From the NCBI GenBank assembly GCA_015039315.1, contig WIDE01000003.1, positions 248,001 to 312,000 of the forward strand: a stretch of 64,000 nt of DNA, given 5' to 3'. Made by a program: the position numbers and the translations under genes. Every line of letters starts with the position of its first letter. The first letter of the stretch is position 1. Origin of the DNA: Clavulina sp. PMI_390 (Eukaryota; Basidiomycota; Agaricomycetes; Cantharellales; Hydnaceae). The notes beneath the pieces were generated by a model. That model saw nothing but the letters and a program-made list of their open reading frames with translations. It did no database searches and was not told where the DNA came from. This document shows, one piece after another, positions 24,135-37,264 of the stretch.

Positions 24135-27100
24135 ATGATCTCCCTCGTCCGCACCTCTGTAGGCGCAGGTGAGCACTCCCTTTTTTCTCTTTCGCTTCAC
24201 TCAAACTGACCAGCACACGTTCTTTAACCTGCAAACGGAACACAGCGACGCAGTACATCCCGTTCTCCCCTTTCTCCGGGTCCTCCCCCGGCTCTAGACA
24301 AGAGTCGGATCTCTCACTCAACCTCAAATCGTCGACCACCCCCTCCCCATCCTCATCGCACAGCAGTTCCAGCAGTACTGCCTATTCCTCGGCTGCAAGT
24401 TCCACAACGTCCACTGCCTGCTCGTCTCCTGCCTCGTCACCCACCACCTCCGCCGCACCGTTCCCACCTCCTCCCGCTCCAACACACCGTGGACCCCGAG
24501 TGGCCACAAATGATCCTCCCTCGTCCTCGTCTTCCTCCTCGTCATCAACACCCTCGTCATCATCATCATCAACACCATCGACATCTCAACACTCCCTCAC
24601 GTCCGGCCTCTCGGACGAGGAACGAAAGAAATACGCCGTGATCCACCAGATTCTCAGGGCCTCTGACCTCTACGTCGTGCTCGATGTCGAGCGCCGATGT
24701 GATGCAAATGCGCTCAGGAGGGCCTATATGCGACGTTGCAAAGCCTGCCATCCAGAGTGAGTGAGCTTCCCGTCTGCCCCCCTTGTTGTCATGTGCTAAA
24801 TTGGGGGAACGCGTTTCCTTGTGCAAACGATTTTTTTTTTCCTATGTTGATTGTGAAAATTATGCAATCCGTCGCTGCTCCTCCTGTCACAATGATTGCC
24901 TCTCTGACGCATGAAACAATCATCGTATCGGGTGGCCCGATTTGCTTCTGCTGCTCCATGGCTGATCTCGGCTCTCCACTCGTATCCCCTCCTCTTCTTT
25001 GTGTGTGGGGGTCTCGGCTTGCGACTCTATTTCTGCCTTGCGATGGACGCCGTTTCTGGTTCCTTGTTGCATTGCCGTCGATGCTGCTTCTTGTCCTTCC
25101 ATATGATGATTACGCTGCTTCTAATCACTTAGCAAATACCCCACCTATCCACTCGCCACGGTAGCTTTTCAAAAGGTCTCGTTCGCCTACAATATTCTCA
25201 GCACGCCATCCTCTCGGCGTATGTATGATCTCCACGGCACAACCCCCGAAGGTTCCTCCGACTCGTTCTCGTTTGACGCCAACTCGAATCTTTCTGCCGA
25301 AGACATCAATCTCAACTTCACACACCCAAGCCATACCGCTCGCGCAGACGAGACACTGAGTGGCGTGCTTCTGGGGGTCTTTCTCGATTTTATGGAAGGC
25401 GATTTTCAGATGCTAAGGACATTCTTGCGTAAGTGTCTCCTCTTCGCTTGTCGTTTTTTTCCCTTGTGCGCCTGTTTCCACCTATCTATCGAGTGAGAGA
25501 ACGCGAGCGCGCAGATCAAGATCTGCGCGCCGAGCCGACCATCCTGTCGTCCCTTGCGTTTCCTTTGCCCTTCTCCCTCCCTTGTGGTACCTGTTGAGCC
25601 CGGGTCCAATTCATTATTATTTTCATCCTTCCGTATGGGCCGTGGGTGTTCTACTATGTTTCCTTCCAGCGTTCCTCATCCTTCCGATCCCTTGGCGAGG
25701 GTTGGCGGTTTTTGCGCTTGGAAGGGACTGGGGCTTACATCCGCAGCCTCCCCCTTCACCCAAAACTTTCTCGTGCTTTCGCACCCATCCGTGTTCGGGT
25801 CGGGTGTATCCCTATCCGATTGTGCGACGCGTCTCTTTTCTCTTTGTTGGATCTTTCTTTCTTCTCCTGGTTTCCGCGATCGGTCCTCCCCTCCCCTTGC
25901 CGTCACTCGCATCATCGCCCTGGCGAAAGTCACACGCGCAAAACTGGGCGATGATGTGATCATGGTCGTGATGTGTGGGTGCGTGCGTTGGTGCGTCGTG
26001 ATTGGTTGCGCTTAATTCAACTTGACTGGGCCTTCTGTTTTCATGTGTCACTTTGTTTTCTGCCTTGATCATGGTTCGCGCGCTCCACCCACTCAACACC
26101 CTTTTTGGGGAACTGCTCTTCCTTTTTGGTACATTTTATCCATGTACTGCGAGGGAAAAGCGACACCCGCCCGCGCTCCGCTCCGCGACGCGGGTCTTCC
26201 TTGGGTTGATGCCGCCTTGTTATTCACGGGGATCCGTGTCATCATCTATGTCCGATGCTATCGCCGTCTTATTTTTATTTTGTTATTCGTTTGCCTTCAT
26301 CTCCTTTTTTTTTTGTCGTTTCATGTCGTCGTGGCGCGGAGGCTGCTAGGAGGCGTCGTCTCGGAGAGGATCATAAACCCTGCATTTCATCATCGCCCCC
26401 ACTTGTCGTCTCTTGGCTTTTCATTGTTTGTGATTGGTCCTTTCATTTCTTCGTGCTCATATTTTCGTGGGACGCCGCTGCCGTCATCCATCCACCCATC
26501 ATTATGTTTTCACTTCGGTTGCAGTTAGCTGACCACCTGCTTTCCCGTTCCGTTTCTTTTTCCACAGGTGCTATGAATGAGGTGAACCCAGCTCTGAACA
26601 TTTCTGATGAGACGATCGAAAACCTCGTGGGGACGTTTGTCAGGCTACGGGAAGTGCTTCTTAGTACGTCTAATCTCATTATCCTATGGTTTCCTTGTTT
26701 ACCCGCCGATTCTTATCTTGACATCTGACCTGCCGTTTTTATTGTGACTATTCTACTTGTAGCAACGCAAAAGTATATCCGTATCTTGCATATTGAGCTG
26801 ATCCAGCTGCACGAGATCCAGCATAACCTGCGGGCGTTATCGTATCTCGATGTCTTTGGTCGCTTGCGCTTGACATTGCGCTTGGCGCGGTGTACGTTGG
26901 CGCTGCCATGTGTCGTGGACGCCGTGATGATCCGCGAGGCAGAGGAGGCAGAGGAGAAGGAGAGGATGGAAGAGATGGAACGCGCTGCGGCCGGAGAGGA
27001 CGCGAATGACGAGAGGGAGGGGATCACGCAGCGAAGGAAGAGGCCGAGATCGTCGGATGGACTGGAGGACGATGAGCCTACCCCTTCGCAGCGCCCAGTC

Positions 27101-27544
27101 CCATTGTCCTCTGCCACGACAACGGCAGGAGCTTCTTCATCAACACACCCTTCCCCTCCCTCTTCACCAAAGTCATCGACCTCAAGAGCATCGAAGCCTA
27201 CATCACGGCGCGCTTCGACCTCTTCCTCATCTCCTCCTTCCGCATACCATCCTCAATATCCTCACAATCCGCAACAATCGCAGCAACAGCAGCAGCAACG
27301 GAAACGTCGCCCGCGCGTGCGGACGTCGAGTACTTCTGGGCCACGCGACGACGCACCGTTCATCGAACCCAGTGAGGACCTTGCTCCCGGTGCTGCCGCC
27401 GCCTCTGCCGCTAATGCGAATGGGGAGCGAGGCGGCCCGGGACCTGAGCGAAGGAAGCGCAAGGGTGGGCTTTTGCACCCGCGTGTGAGCGGGATGATCC
27501 AGAGCGCGTGCAAGGTGCTCGAGTACGGGGAGAGTGTGTTATAA
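24135..27544 (+). CDS. J-domain (DnaJ/Hsp40) protein with Ser-rich N-terminus
   Basis: Co-chaperone-type protein of 572 aa. Exons 24135-24168, 24246-24756, 25133-25428, 26568-26663 and 26763-27544 sum to 573 codons. Residues ~25-135 are Ser/Thr/Pro-rich with poly-Ser. The J domain spans roughly 145-215: LYVVLDVERRCDANALRRAY, then the HPD motif at about 180-182, whose Asp codon is split by the 376-nt intron 24757-25132, then FQKVSFAYNILSTPSSRRMY. The middle region (LLGVFLDFMEGDFQMLRTFL, then LIQLHEIQHNLRALSYLDVF) looks helical and is shared with other fungal J proteins to my memory. The tail is charged with basic clusters (RRKRPRSS, RKRRPRVR, RRKRKGG), suggesting nuclear location. The second long intron (25429-26567) is 1139 nt. 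The partner Hsp70 is unknown. Confidence 0.82.
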
Positions 27545-28434
27545 ACGTGTGTACGATCCAACTAGATCGTGCACAGCACAGCACTCTCTCCCCGCCGTTC
27601 TCTCCGTATCCCTTAGTAACTCTCATCTGTCTCTTTCCATTCTCGATGGAAAGCCATCTAATACCTCCTCACTTCACATTAGCCGCCCATCCGTCCTGTA
27701 TTTCTCACCCTGTCATTGTCTTCCCTTCATCTGTGCCGCAACCTAGCTTCTCGTCAACTTTACTCAACAATTCCCCCGCGTACAAACTTTCCTTTTCCTT
27801 CCCTTTTCTGATCGGTGTGGCCCACTCCGATCGCCTATCGCGCATGTACAAGTTATTGTACTGTTCACAATTGTTCTTTTCTATCACACTCTCTCTCACT
27901 CATGCATTACGACTACCCTTTTGAGAGTCCTCCCCTCCTCTCTCACTTCATTCGTCTTCTGCGCCTCCCAACTCACATTTCTTTCCCGTTCTTTTCGGAT
28001 CGATCTCATGGTATTTTTGGATGGGTTATGAACGTCCTCTGTCTCTCCTCCCTCATTTTCTTACAGCTGTAGTCAATAGTAGTGTTCTTTGCAAAGTAGT
28101 AGTAACAACCGTCTCTGACTTGATAATTCAACTTCCCTCTGAGCTTTGTATGATGTGTGATATAAATAGATGTGTAATATGGGGCCAACGGCTCAAGGAG
28201 ATAGTTGATTTGCGTGAGGGTGTGGTATGATATTGTGTGTACGATGCGATAGTGTTGTATACGACGAAATCTACATGAGAGATATTTACGAAATGTAGCA
28301 GCGGGGATGACGGAGAATGATAAAAGTTTCCAGCGCAGAAGTGGGTAAGTAGAAAGAAGAAAACCGGTGGCTGAGAATGGGGATACAATAATGAAGAGAA
28401 AGAGGAAACGGATATGACTTGCCCGCACACAACT
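27545..28434. other. Intergenic between convergent genes
   Basis: Shared 3' region of the J-domain gene (+) and TFG2 (-). Strongly pyrimidine-rich on the + strand at 27590-28000, then AT-richer. No ORF of interest. Confidence 0.5.
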
Positions 28435-29731
28435 TTATGACCCGATTTCCTCCATGTCTTCATCTTCATCGTCAAAGTCCGTGTCGTCGTCCTCTACCAT
28501 CGCAGACGCCCCAGCCTCGTCTTCCTCACCCTTCACCTCGCTCTTCACGGCTGTCCCTAACCCAGCACCACCACTCGTGCTCGCACGGCCATCAACTTCA
28601 CTGCGCAGGCTCGCTTTCAGGCTGTACATGTTATGGTTCGGGCCACCCTGGTTGAAGTCGGCCATCTCGGACAGAAGCTCCTTGATCCATGCCTCGGGGT
28701 TCTGCGTCTTCTTACGGATTTCTTTGAGGGAAAGGTAGGGTGTTTCCGCAAAGAGCGCAAAGAGGGCATCAAAGAGCTCGTTTCGTGGCGATCGGATCGC
28801 CTTGTCAAGGTCTTTGGCGGTAGGTTTTGACGAAGATGACGATCCACCAGCGCGTGGTGCCTAGAAAATTCATGAAATGAACAGATTAGATAACTATTGG
28901 GGGATGTGCGAATAAGACGTTGGTTGCGTACCCCAGTATTGAACCCAGCTTTCGTCTGCAGTGCTCCACTTTGCAGCATCTTGAGATTCGGCCCAGAATC
29001 ACCCGCCGTGTCATTGAGAATCTTGACATGTCGTTTAGGCTTGACTGCCTCAGAGCGTTCACGCATTTTGGCACCATATTCCTCAGTGAAATGGGACCGC
29101 ATCATCCTTCCACGAGTGGTGACTCGGCCTTTCAAGGCAGTATTCCCTGAGTGACAGAGTTGGCTATTTAGCAACGCCATAGGAAAGGGTCGGGTGAGAA
29201 TAGAAGAACATACGAGCTCGTCTATTTAAGGAACCAGCTTTAGGCTGGTCTGACATGATCCATTGAGAGTGTACTTTGGATGGATCGTCCATTACGAATT
29301 CCCAATCCTTTGGCTCGTTTCCAGTGTCATACTCGGGATTGTCGGGAAGGAGGATCTGCATTTTCTGTTGTTGTTGACCATCAGCAGCTCTATGATGTTT
29401 GGAGGCGGATTCCCATGAAGCAAACGTCGCAAAATGGATACAGCACTGCAGAAGCTCACTCGTAAATGCGCAAGGTCGCAAGATGAACGCCCGCTTCCTG
29501 CACTGCTGACCATTTCTCCATCAGCTTTTTTGGGACCTGAAACTCGAATTAGCATGATGGCTGAGCGACGCGTCAAGGCTCGCGATCGCCAACCTTGATT
29601 AACCATACAGAGCCGTTCAGGCCATCATGTGAGCTCTCAAGGACCTCATTAGGGTCGTCCTGAGCCTCGTCTTCCATCTCAGCATCATCGAATCTCTCAA
29701 GTTTCTCACTTTTGACGGCGGATTCATCCAT
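28435..29731 (-). CDS. TFG2: Transcription initiation factor IIF subunit beta (RAP30/Tfg2)
   Basis: General transcription factor subunit that holds RNA polymerase II at promoters together with TFIIF alpha. The ATG at 29729-29731 gives MDESAVKSEKLERFDD. The dimerisation domain follows (LNGSVWLIK, then VPKKLMEKWSAVQEAG, HLATLRIY, ILLPDNPEYD, PKDWEFVMDD). Then come the linker (LKGRVTTRGRMMRSHFTEEY, VKPKRHVKILND) and the C-terminal winged-helix DNA-binding domain (AIRSPRNELFDALFALFAE, YLSLKEIRKKTQNPEAWIKE, NMYSLKASLR), ending in an acidic tail. Introns are short; the first is at 29537-29593. Divergent from DSN1, with 187 bp between the start codons. Confidence 0.92.
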
Positions 29732-29918
29732 ATTGTGGTCTGCAAAGCCAAGGGGTTTGGTACACAGCAAGAGTCGAAACCACAGTGTCTGATGACAGCT
29801 GTTTATTTGTTGTGACTCTCCTTTGTTGTCGCTCGTTTGCCTACTTCCCGCCCCCCCAGACCCTCTCGACGCCTGACACGACCGAGCGTGACTACGATCC
29901 AACTAAAACCCACTGGTG
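29732..29918. promoter_or_regulatory. Bidirectional promoter TFG2 / DSN1
   Basis: 187 bp separate two divergent start codons, so both promoters must share this segment or reach into the neighbouring gene. It contains a pyrimidine-rich run (about 29850-29870). I see no TATA box. Confidence 0.5.
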
Positions 29919-32164
29919 ATGATGGCAACTGACCGGCGCGTAATGGAGTCACCCGAAACACCCTACAACTCGGGCCCACCTGCCTCAACATCGAAGCGCA
30001 AGTTGCATGCAGAGGATGAGCCATTGGCTGCTCCTTCAAACCCTCCCAAACGTGTGAAGAAGGTACAAAGTCATCAAAATTGCGCTGGGATGATGCTCCA
30101 GCTGAGATATGTGTCCTGCTCTGTAGACTGCTGGCAAGAAGAAGAAGCTAGACATCATCCCCATGACTGGCGATGGTGTAATAAACGATCAGCCCACTGC
30201 AGCTCCATCCACCTCTAGTTCGAAGCTCAGCACCGCTCCTAGACAAACCTCCCGTGTGGCCGATTCTTTCTCGCGATCCCACCTTGATGCAACCCCTTCA
30301 GCTGCGAACTCTCCTGCATCTCAACCTCCGCCAAATCGTACTTCCACAACATCATCTACTCATGCAAAGCCACCTTCATCGACCAACAACCGAAAACCAC
30401 TCTCCACGTCTTCACAACCCCCGCCCTCATCGCCAAACGCGAAGGGGAAAGCTCGCCAGGACTCGTCCAGGACTCGTTCGCATGACACTTCACTAGCCGT
30501 TGACAATCCATCACATGGGAGAAGTCGAGTTTCTGCTGCTGTGGAGAGAGATGACGGTGCTGGTGAGTATCTAACTTATCACACCTCGGGGATGCTTTCT
30601 CCCACTCGAGCTGGTGGTTGAGTACTATCCATCCTTTTGATGGGAATACCAACCACGAGAGCATGAATCCTGAGTATGCTGACTTCCTTCCTTTATCAAG
30701 AAGATAGTGCCGCAGCTATGCTCCACCACCAAATACCCACGGATCTTTCACCTGCCCGGCGAACGCGACAGCTCCTCATCTTGTCCGCGTCGGGAGCAAA
30801 AACGTCTTACTCGAGAGCCCCTGAATCTCGTACAAAAGCTCTCCCTACCCTGAGCGTAGCTTCAAACGAATCGTTGAAGAGAGCGCAGGACGCAATACTA
30901 CGTATGCTATCAGATGGACGCATCGATGTCAGCCCGCCCACACCCGCTGAAAACTCGCTCGAGGAGAAGCGAAAGAAGGGCCGGACCGCGAAGACACCAG
31001 CGAAAGACCTAAAACCAAACCCTTTGAACGAGAAGAATAGACAACGGGTGGAGGAATGGAAGGCTTACATTGCTAGGTTCGTCGATCTACGATTTCACTT
31101 CATTGTATCATCTAGGCTCCTGCCTCATACCATTGCCTTCTCTATCCTTCTTCTTTCCACTCGACCATACCAATGATTAGAGCAATCGCTGAGGAGAAAA
31201 TCTGGGTGCAGCTCAAAGCTAGCGCGCAAGCTCAACTCGACAAACTCAAAGCGGAAGCCCAAGCCCAGTCAGCAAATGCCCAGGAGCATGTGCAATTTGA
31301 TCCTACACTCCCTCTATCTCCAAGTAAGAAGACCCGCAAGGTGAAGAAACCGCCTGAAGAATGGTTCCCGTTATTACTGGATGCGGTCGACCAAAAGTGG
31401 AGGGAGGTAGCAATGTTGGCTCGGTCGACAAGCGAGTTGGACGAGTCTGAAGTGCTGGACAAAGCTACGCTAGATCTATTAAAGGGTGTAGAACTCCATG
31501 TCAGTTTCTCATTACTGATGACTCACTATTTCTACCGTTTCCCCGATTGTCCAAACTGATTGCCACCTCATTATCACGAAAATAGGTTGATGAATTGGAA
31601 GACATGGTCAACACATCCTATGAAATGACCCAACGTGCCGAATCCCTACTCCATAAGTTCTACTCGACAGTGTCATCCCAGTTGCTCTCTCGTGCCACGT
31701 CCGGTATTGCCTCAGCGTCTACCTCGGCGAGCCAGACAGGCAAGAAGGCGGATGGTATGAGCTTCATCAAACTGCTATATGGTCAGGATGTGTTTGGTGC
31801 TGGTGGCGATATCGATGGCAAACAAAAGGACGTGTCAATCGGCGACGAGATGGGATTGTTATCCCTTCGCGCGTTCCTTCGATCCAAGCCAGTGGTCTCC
31901 TCTTCCAATCCCAATGTTGCTCCCTCCGCTCTATCTATTGCAGCAGCCCGCTCATCGAAAGCCTCGAAGTCCCTGACAAATGGCACGAGTCATGCGGCCA
32001 GATCAAGCATGGTGGAAAGAAAGATGACAGCTGTACCACCTCGCACACCAGGGAAGGATCGCGAAAAGGAACGTGCGGCGGTGGGGAGAGCTAAGACGCC
32101 TGTCAGGCGGGGAGGCTCCACAACAGGTGCGCCAACGACGCCTGGGAGGGGTGTCAAGCGGTGA
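29919..32164 (+). CDS. DSN1: Kinetochore MIND complex subunit Dsn1/Mis13
   Basis: Component of the Mis12/MIND complex linking inner centromere proteins to Ndc80. Start at 29919, with a second in-frame ATG at 29922. The N-terminus is disordered and basic (KRKLHAEDE, KRVKK joined by splicing to TAGKKKKLD). The conserved Dsn1 core begins after the intron near 30700: AAMLHHQIPTDLSPARRTRQ, LLILSASGAK, then SLKRAQDAILRMLSDGRIDV and LNEKNRQRVEEWKAYI. The central and C-terminal parts have long helices (WVQLKASAQAQLDKLKAEAQ; VDELEDMVNTSYEMTQRAES). The tail is Ser/basic-rich with several TP sites (PPRTPGKDREKE, AKTPVRRGG), plausible CDK/Aurora targets (inference). Assignment rests on the Dsn1 core pattern. 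Confidence 0.8.
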
Positions 32165-33882
32165 CAGGCCCAGGTGTTGACAGTGCGGTGACTCGCAGCC
32201 CCTGGCATCGTGCACGTGCGCCAAAATGCGCGAGATGGTGGCCCTGCGTCCATTAGAGTCGACGACGACGCAAAGGTCAGAACCTCTCTTGAAGGGGTTC
32301 TCCCTTACCACATTTTGTGGCTGTAGGACTCTGTCTATTCGGCTTTGCGGCTTCAGACTTTGTGCCTGTGTTCAAACCTCATATACCCCGCTGATCCTCA
32401 AAGTTACCCTTTGTAAACCATCGACTAGCCAAGTGACTTTTCCAATCACTCCTTGAAAGTGCGGGGTTAGAACCGAGTTCTGACCTGTCCCATCGCCTGG
32501 TCACTGGCGGGGTGACGGTCTTGTCATCTCCCATGATCCCCACGTACAGCACTATCTTCGTCTGATTCTGTGACTAGACCTCCACGTTTATTCTTCGATT
32601 CAGTTTATTCTTTTTTTTTTTTTTGTTTCTTCTTCCCCCTTGGCACCAACTGCCTTTGTGGTGCGCCCCTCCGTGTACATCGTCATAACCTGGCCTTAGC
32701 GCCGTCGCTATGCAGTCTGTAAATGTCTAATAACCAAGAGACCACCCAGGTACTCCACCTCTGCCGTCGCAGCATTTACCGATATATCGCGCAAATCGCC
32801 GACAATTCACGGAGGTAGAAACCGAGATCGTCCATGTGTGCAGTGACACGTTCGTCGGATGTTCGAGCTTTGTTTGCCCCTCTCGCGGTTGATACCCTGG
32901 TTGTACCACCGCGTGGCGATATGAAGCATGGTTGACGAGTGATGGAGGGTCATCTGAAACATCAATACAGTTCGGGGACGAAGTTTTGGCCAAACTTGGT
33001 GGTTCGAGCTGCGTATTTGAGATGGATCTCGAGTATCTCTTGGCAGGGCTCTTGGCCAGTTTTGTTTGTAATGTAAGCTACGTATTCACTTGACTCATAG
33101 ATGTCCAAACCATCTTGAATCTAACAGTCAATGCTAAATTTAGGCTTTGAATAGTGATCCCTCCCGACACCTCGTCCACGTCTCGCACGTTTCTCGTCTC
33201 CCGACATCGGTTGCTCTCTACTCCGTCGTTGCCTGTCATTACTTGATGGTTCGGGTACCTGGGCCGACACGTTCTCCTTATTTTAATAGCATTTCCACTG
33301 CATGGTCTGTGAGCGTTGTGTGCCGTTTCACCTGCATCTTTCTTTCCTCGACCTTACTTTTTCCGGTCAGTGATTAGGTTCTGGCGTAAGATTACCAGGA
33401 ACACGAGTAGGAGTCGCCCGGTGGGTCAAGCGGTTGAAGACGCTGGTGCCTTCTCCTGACCTCGGCTGGAAGTGGAGATGCCTGAATCGCGGGGAATGAC
33501 GATTTGTGATATGGTTCTATTAGTAGGTTTTAGAGGTGGTTTGGTGGGGAATGTAATTTCTGGGATGGGAAGGTTTCTTGATTAGGGTCGAAGCGGCTAA
33601 TCATGGCCCATTGAGTCGTCTGGTTGGCTCCGCTAAGGAAGCTCCAAAAACGTCGCACCATATGCCCTCCGGCCTTCTCTTAGCGAAATCTCTGCTCGAT
33701 ATTATATTGGAATTCTCTCTTTCTCTTTATCGGATGCACTAAATTGGATGTGGTCGTTTGCGGAGGTATATAGATAGATAGGTCATCTCTGGGCTCGCGC
33801 CCCTTGAGCCTCTCCACGCTTCCTCCCCCCCTTTCCCCAGCGCCAGTCTCTCCTACCCCTGAACCTCTGTCCCAAGGCGCAC
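32165..33882. other. Intergenic, no gene seen
   Basis: 1.7 kb between DSN1 and the transporter gene. It holds a T-rich run near 32610-32624 and pyrimidine-rich DNA just upstream of 33883. The short open frames on both strands have no recognisable features. Confidence 0.5.
33766..33775 (+). promoter_or_regulatory. TATA-like element upstream of the MFS transporter
   Basis: GTATATAGAT lies about 110 bp upstream of the ATG at 33883, followed by a pyrimidine-rich stretch. Spacing suits a fungal core promoter; not otherwise supported. Confidence 0.3.
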
Positions 33883-36360
33883 ATGGATGTCGAGGCTGCT
33901 GCACCCGCTTACACCCGAGCTTCCACGCTGAAGCAGGTGTCGCTGATTTTTGCGTACGTCTCTTTATCTGACCTGAGACTCTTATCTCGTCCCCCTGTCC
34001 AAACGGTAGTCCGAGATCTTGTTCCCAGCGTCTAACAACCTCTTCGCTACAATTTTTTTCCACTGTATTGTAGTTGTGGCACGGCCCTGTTCTCTGATGG
34101 TGGGTTCTCATCGCGCTCGCTCTGTATCAAGATAGATACGGTGTTTCTTATCAATCCCCATCTCATGTACAGGTTATGCCAACGGCAGTATGTCCCGTTC
34201 TACTTCTTCTGGATAGAGCTGCATTTAGACTCGCCGAGTGCGAGTGTGCGGATCATGGTCACGTTCCCAAATCTGATTTGTCCATCTCTACCTTTGTCTT
34301 CTAATGGCAATGTCCTGCTTATCCTGAATGCTTGGCGGATGCTTTTTCTTTTGCAGTCATTGGTTCGGTCAACACGAGTGAGTGCTATTCTTGGGTTTTC
34401 CCCGGGCCCTTCAGCAGCGATAATGGCTGATCTATATTAATTCTCTCATAAAGTGCTGAAGAAGATCTACCCTGAGGGTTTCGCTCAACACACCAACTAC
34501 AGCAAGGTTCTCACATCCCTGACGTTCGCGGGGACAGTCGTGGGTATGCTGGTCTTTGGCTACCTCTCCGACAAGATGGGCCGCAAATTCGGAATGGTGG
34601 GTGTCAAATCCTTCGCTAACTCGCCAATCAAATCGTGCTCACTTCCATTCATCTTACCAACTCTCGACCCCTGCCCGGGACACTTCGACGCGCTCCCCAT
34701 CTGCTCCTATCGGCATCATTCATATGGTGGCTTGTGTTCTGATGCGGCCATGGCTCTCGGACGATCCAATAGATGACCGCCACCGTTATTGTTGCTCTCT
34801 TCTCCGCTCTCTCTGCTGCCTCCTATGGCGCTCATGATTCTTTCGGTGGTCTCATTGCCTCCCTTTCTGCCTACCGTTTCCTTCTTGGTATTGGTGTACG
34901 CTTTCATCCGCCTCTCCCGAACTAGTTCTCTGGCTGATTTGCCCGCCTGCGTCATCGTTTAGGTTGGCGCTGAGTATCCATGCGGCTCTGTTGCTGCTTC
35001 TGAGCAAACCGAGGGTCCTTCTGTTGCCAAGAATGCCCAGCACCGCTGGTTCGCCCTTGCTACTAGTTCGTATCAGCCGATTCTTCAAAGGCCAGGATCG
35101 TATTGACGCGCCACTTTATCTTAGACTGCATGATCGACTGGGGCTTCGTAATTGCCGCATTCGTTCCCCTCGTGCTTCTTTGGATGTATGTAGTAACTTT
35201 TCTTTCTGTGCTCAGGCACGCCAAAATCAGGACTGATACTCCGATTTTTCGACTAGCTTCGGCGAGGATCACCTTCGTGCTAACTGGCGTATTTCGCTTG
35301 GCCTTGGCGTCATCCCTGCTGCTGCCGTCTTCTTCTGGCGTCTCAAGATGATGGAGCCCGATCTGGTGCAGCGCAACTCAATGAGGCATGCCAAGATCCC
35401 TTACTGGCTCGTCATCAAGAGATATTGGGTCCGTCTCTTCGCGATTTGCGCGACCTGGGTACGTCCACGCCTAGCCTTCCTATATTGCATGAAGTGCTGA
35501 CGATTCCCATAGTTCATCTATGACTTCATCACCTACCCCTTCGGTATCTACTCATCCACCGTTGTCGACACAATTACTGGCGGCAACAGTGCTCTGACCG
35601 TGGTCTTTGGCTGGAATGTCGTAATCAAGTGAGTTTCTTGGCCCCCAGCTATAAATCAGGCGAACTAAGCAATTTTGTAGCTTGTTCTACATCCCTGGCA
35701 CCGTGGGTGGTGCTTTCTTGATCGATTACCTCGGGCCCAAGTACACCATGATAACTGGTTTGCTCGCTCAAGCCGTCATCGGCTTCATCATGTCTGGCGC
35801 GTATGTCCAGCTTTCGAACCATATCGGAGGATTCGCTGTTCTCTACGGGATCTTCCTCTCTTTCGGAGAGCTTGGCCCTGGCAATAACCTCGGCTTGCTC
35901 GCCTCCAAGTCCGGTCCCACTGCTATCCGTGGTCAGTTCTACGGTATCGCCGCCGCGGTAGGCAAGATTGGCGCGTTCGTCGGCACATGGTGCTTCCCTC
36001 CGATGATCACTGCCTTCTCAAGGCATGGCACCGATCCTAACCGCGGCGATACCGGTCCCTTCTGGGTTGGCTCTGGTCTGTTTCTCTCCCTCTTTTGAAC
36101 CATACCTGTAGTCGCTTACTTGACACCCACTCCAATTAGCTCTTGCCATCCTGAGCGCCATCATCACATTCCTCTGGATCAGGCCTCTCTCACATGATGG
36201 TATGGAGGCGGAGGACGCTGAGTTCCGCGCCTACCTCGAGGCCCATGGCTATGATACTTCTGTCATGGGTCTTACGGCTGAGGAGCGCAAGGTGGAGGTT
36301 CTCTCTGAAGAGAGCACCGAATCACAGACAATCGACGAGAAAGTCGAGCCTGTTGCTTGA
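33883..36360 (+). CDS. MFS transporter, Git1-like (glycerophosphodiester/phosphate H+ symporter family)
   Basis: Plasma-membrane transporter of the major facilitator superfamily. The ATG at 33883 starts [19 protein letters not shown], with several tiny exons near the N-terminus (ending GTALFSDG, then YANG, then IGSVNT). The MFS signature is clear ([13 protein letters not shown]), as are TM segments such as [91 protein letters not shown] and [20 protein letters not shown]. The C-terminus ([19 protein letters not shown]) is typical of fungal Git1-type permeases, which take up glycerophosphoinositol, glycerophosphocholine or phosphate. Twelve TM helices are expected. Intron-rich. The substrate cannot be told from sequence. 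Confidence 0.82.
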
Positions 36361-37264
36361 ATTTCTTCAGGGTTAACTATCTCCAGCTTCTCTTTCTCCT
36401 TTTCGTCCTTTTGGTTATATGCTTCATTCGGTTGATTTTGCTCCTGTGCCCTCGGAAATCTTCATATACCATCAAAAAGCTCGTCACTGGACACTATCAC
36501 GCAACGCCCATACTCATCACGAATATTTGATGACTCTCCAGCAAATGAACCTTTTGCTTGCTTTTTTACGTTTCCCTTTCACGATAATCATATTTGTTCA
36601 TTGATTTTGTTTTTCAGCACTATCTTGTCTTGGGCCACTTTTTGTTTCTCAAAGTCATTGTGTTGTGTACGAATTTGTATTCGAATGCAAGCGGTGTTTT
36701 TTGAGACCTTATATTCTCTTGGCGTGAGTGTTTTCTGTTACAGGCACCCTGGAAAAGATAGTACGATAAGCCATCACCAGCAGGGTGAAGGTTTTAGAAG
36801 AACAAGAACCAAGATCTGAGGATATATTCAATCTGTGGGTGACAACCATTGCAAGGTTACAGGATCGCGAGCAGCTCGAGGCTGCCACGGGGGAAGCAAG
36901 TACTGATGCATGATACAGCCCATCCGAGCAAGGCACACATGCATATAAGGTGCCGGAAATTCCATGCAGTGAGACATGCTCAAGACACGTTGTCTATGCA
37001 CAAGACAAACTGTTTTAACATAGGCAACGGACACGAGCGCTTCGCCGCTCAATTAGGAAAGCGGTACCGCGACAGGGCGCTCGCATCAACAAGCCCACAC
37101 AGACGCTTGTCTCCGTTCTTGTCCACCCCCTCCTCCTCCCTCACCCCGCCGTGGGCTCCCTAATTAATCTTGATATACCCCTCCTCCCACCAAAACCTCT
37201 CTCCTCTCTTTTTTGGCTCCGCAGTCTATTGAGCGCTCGCAGTCGCTAGTCTCTCGCTACCAGC
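36361..37264. other. Intergenic between transporter and CK1
   Basis: T-rich 3' region of the transporter to about 36720, then the CK1 upstream region with a strong pyrimidine run at 37120-37212 (CCCTCCTCCTCC-like), ending at the CK1 start. No gene seen. Confidence 0.5.

Noticed and set aside
24735..24760. J domain appears to read HPE instead of HPD
   Set aside because: The codon is split by an intron; the spliced codon is GA+C, giving Asp, so the motif is normal.
33400..33480. tRNA-like fragment with GGGTCAAGCGG and a C/G-rich loop
   Set aside because: No matching acceptor stem or T-loop consensus could be assembled.
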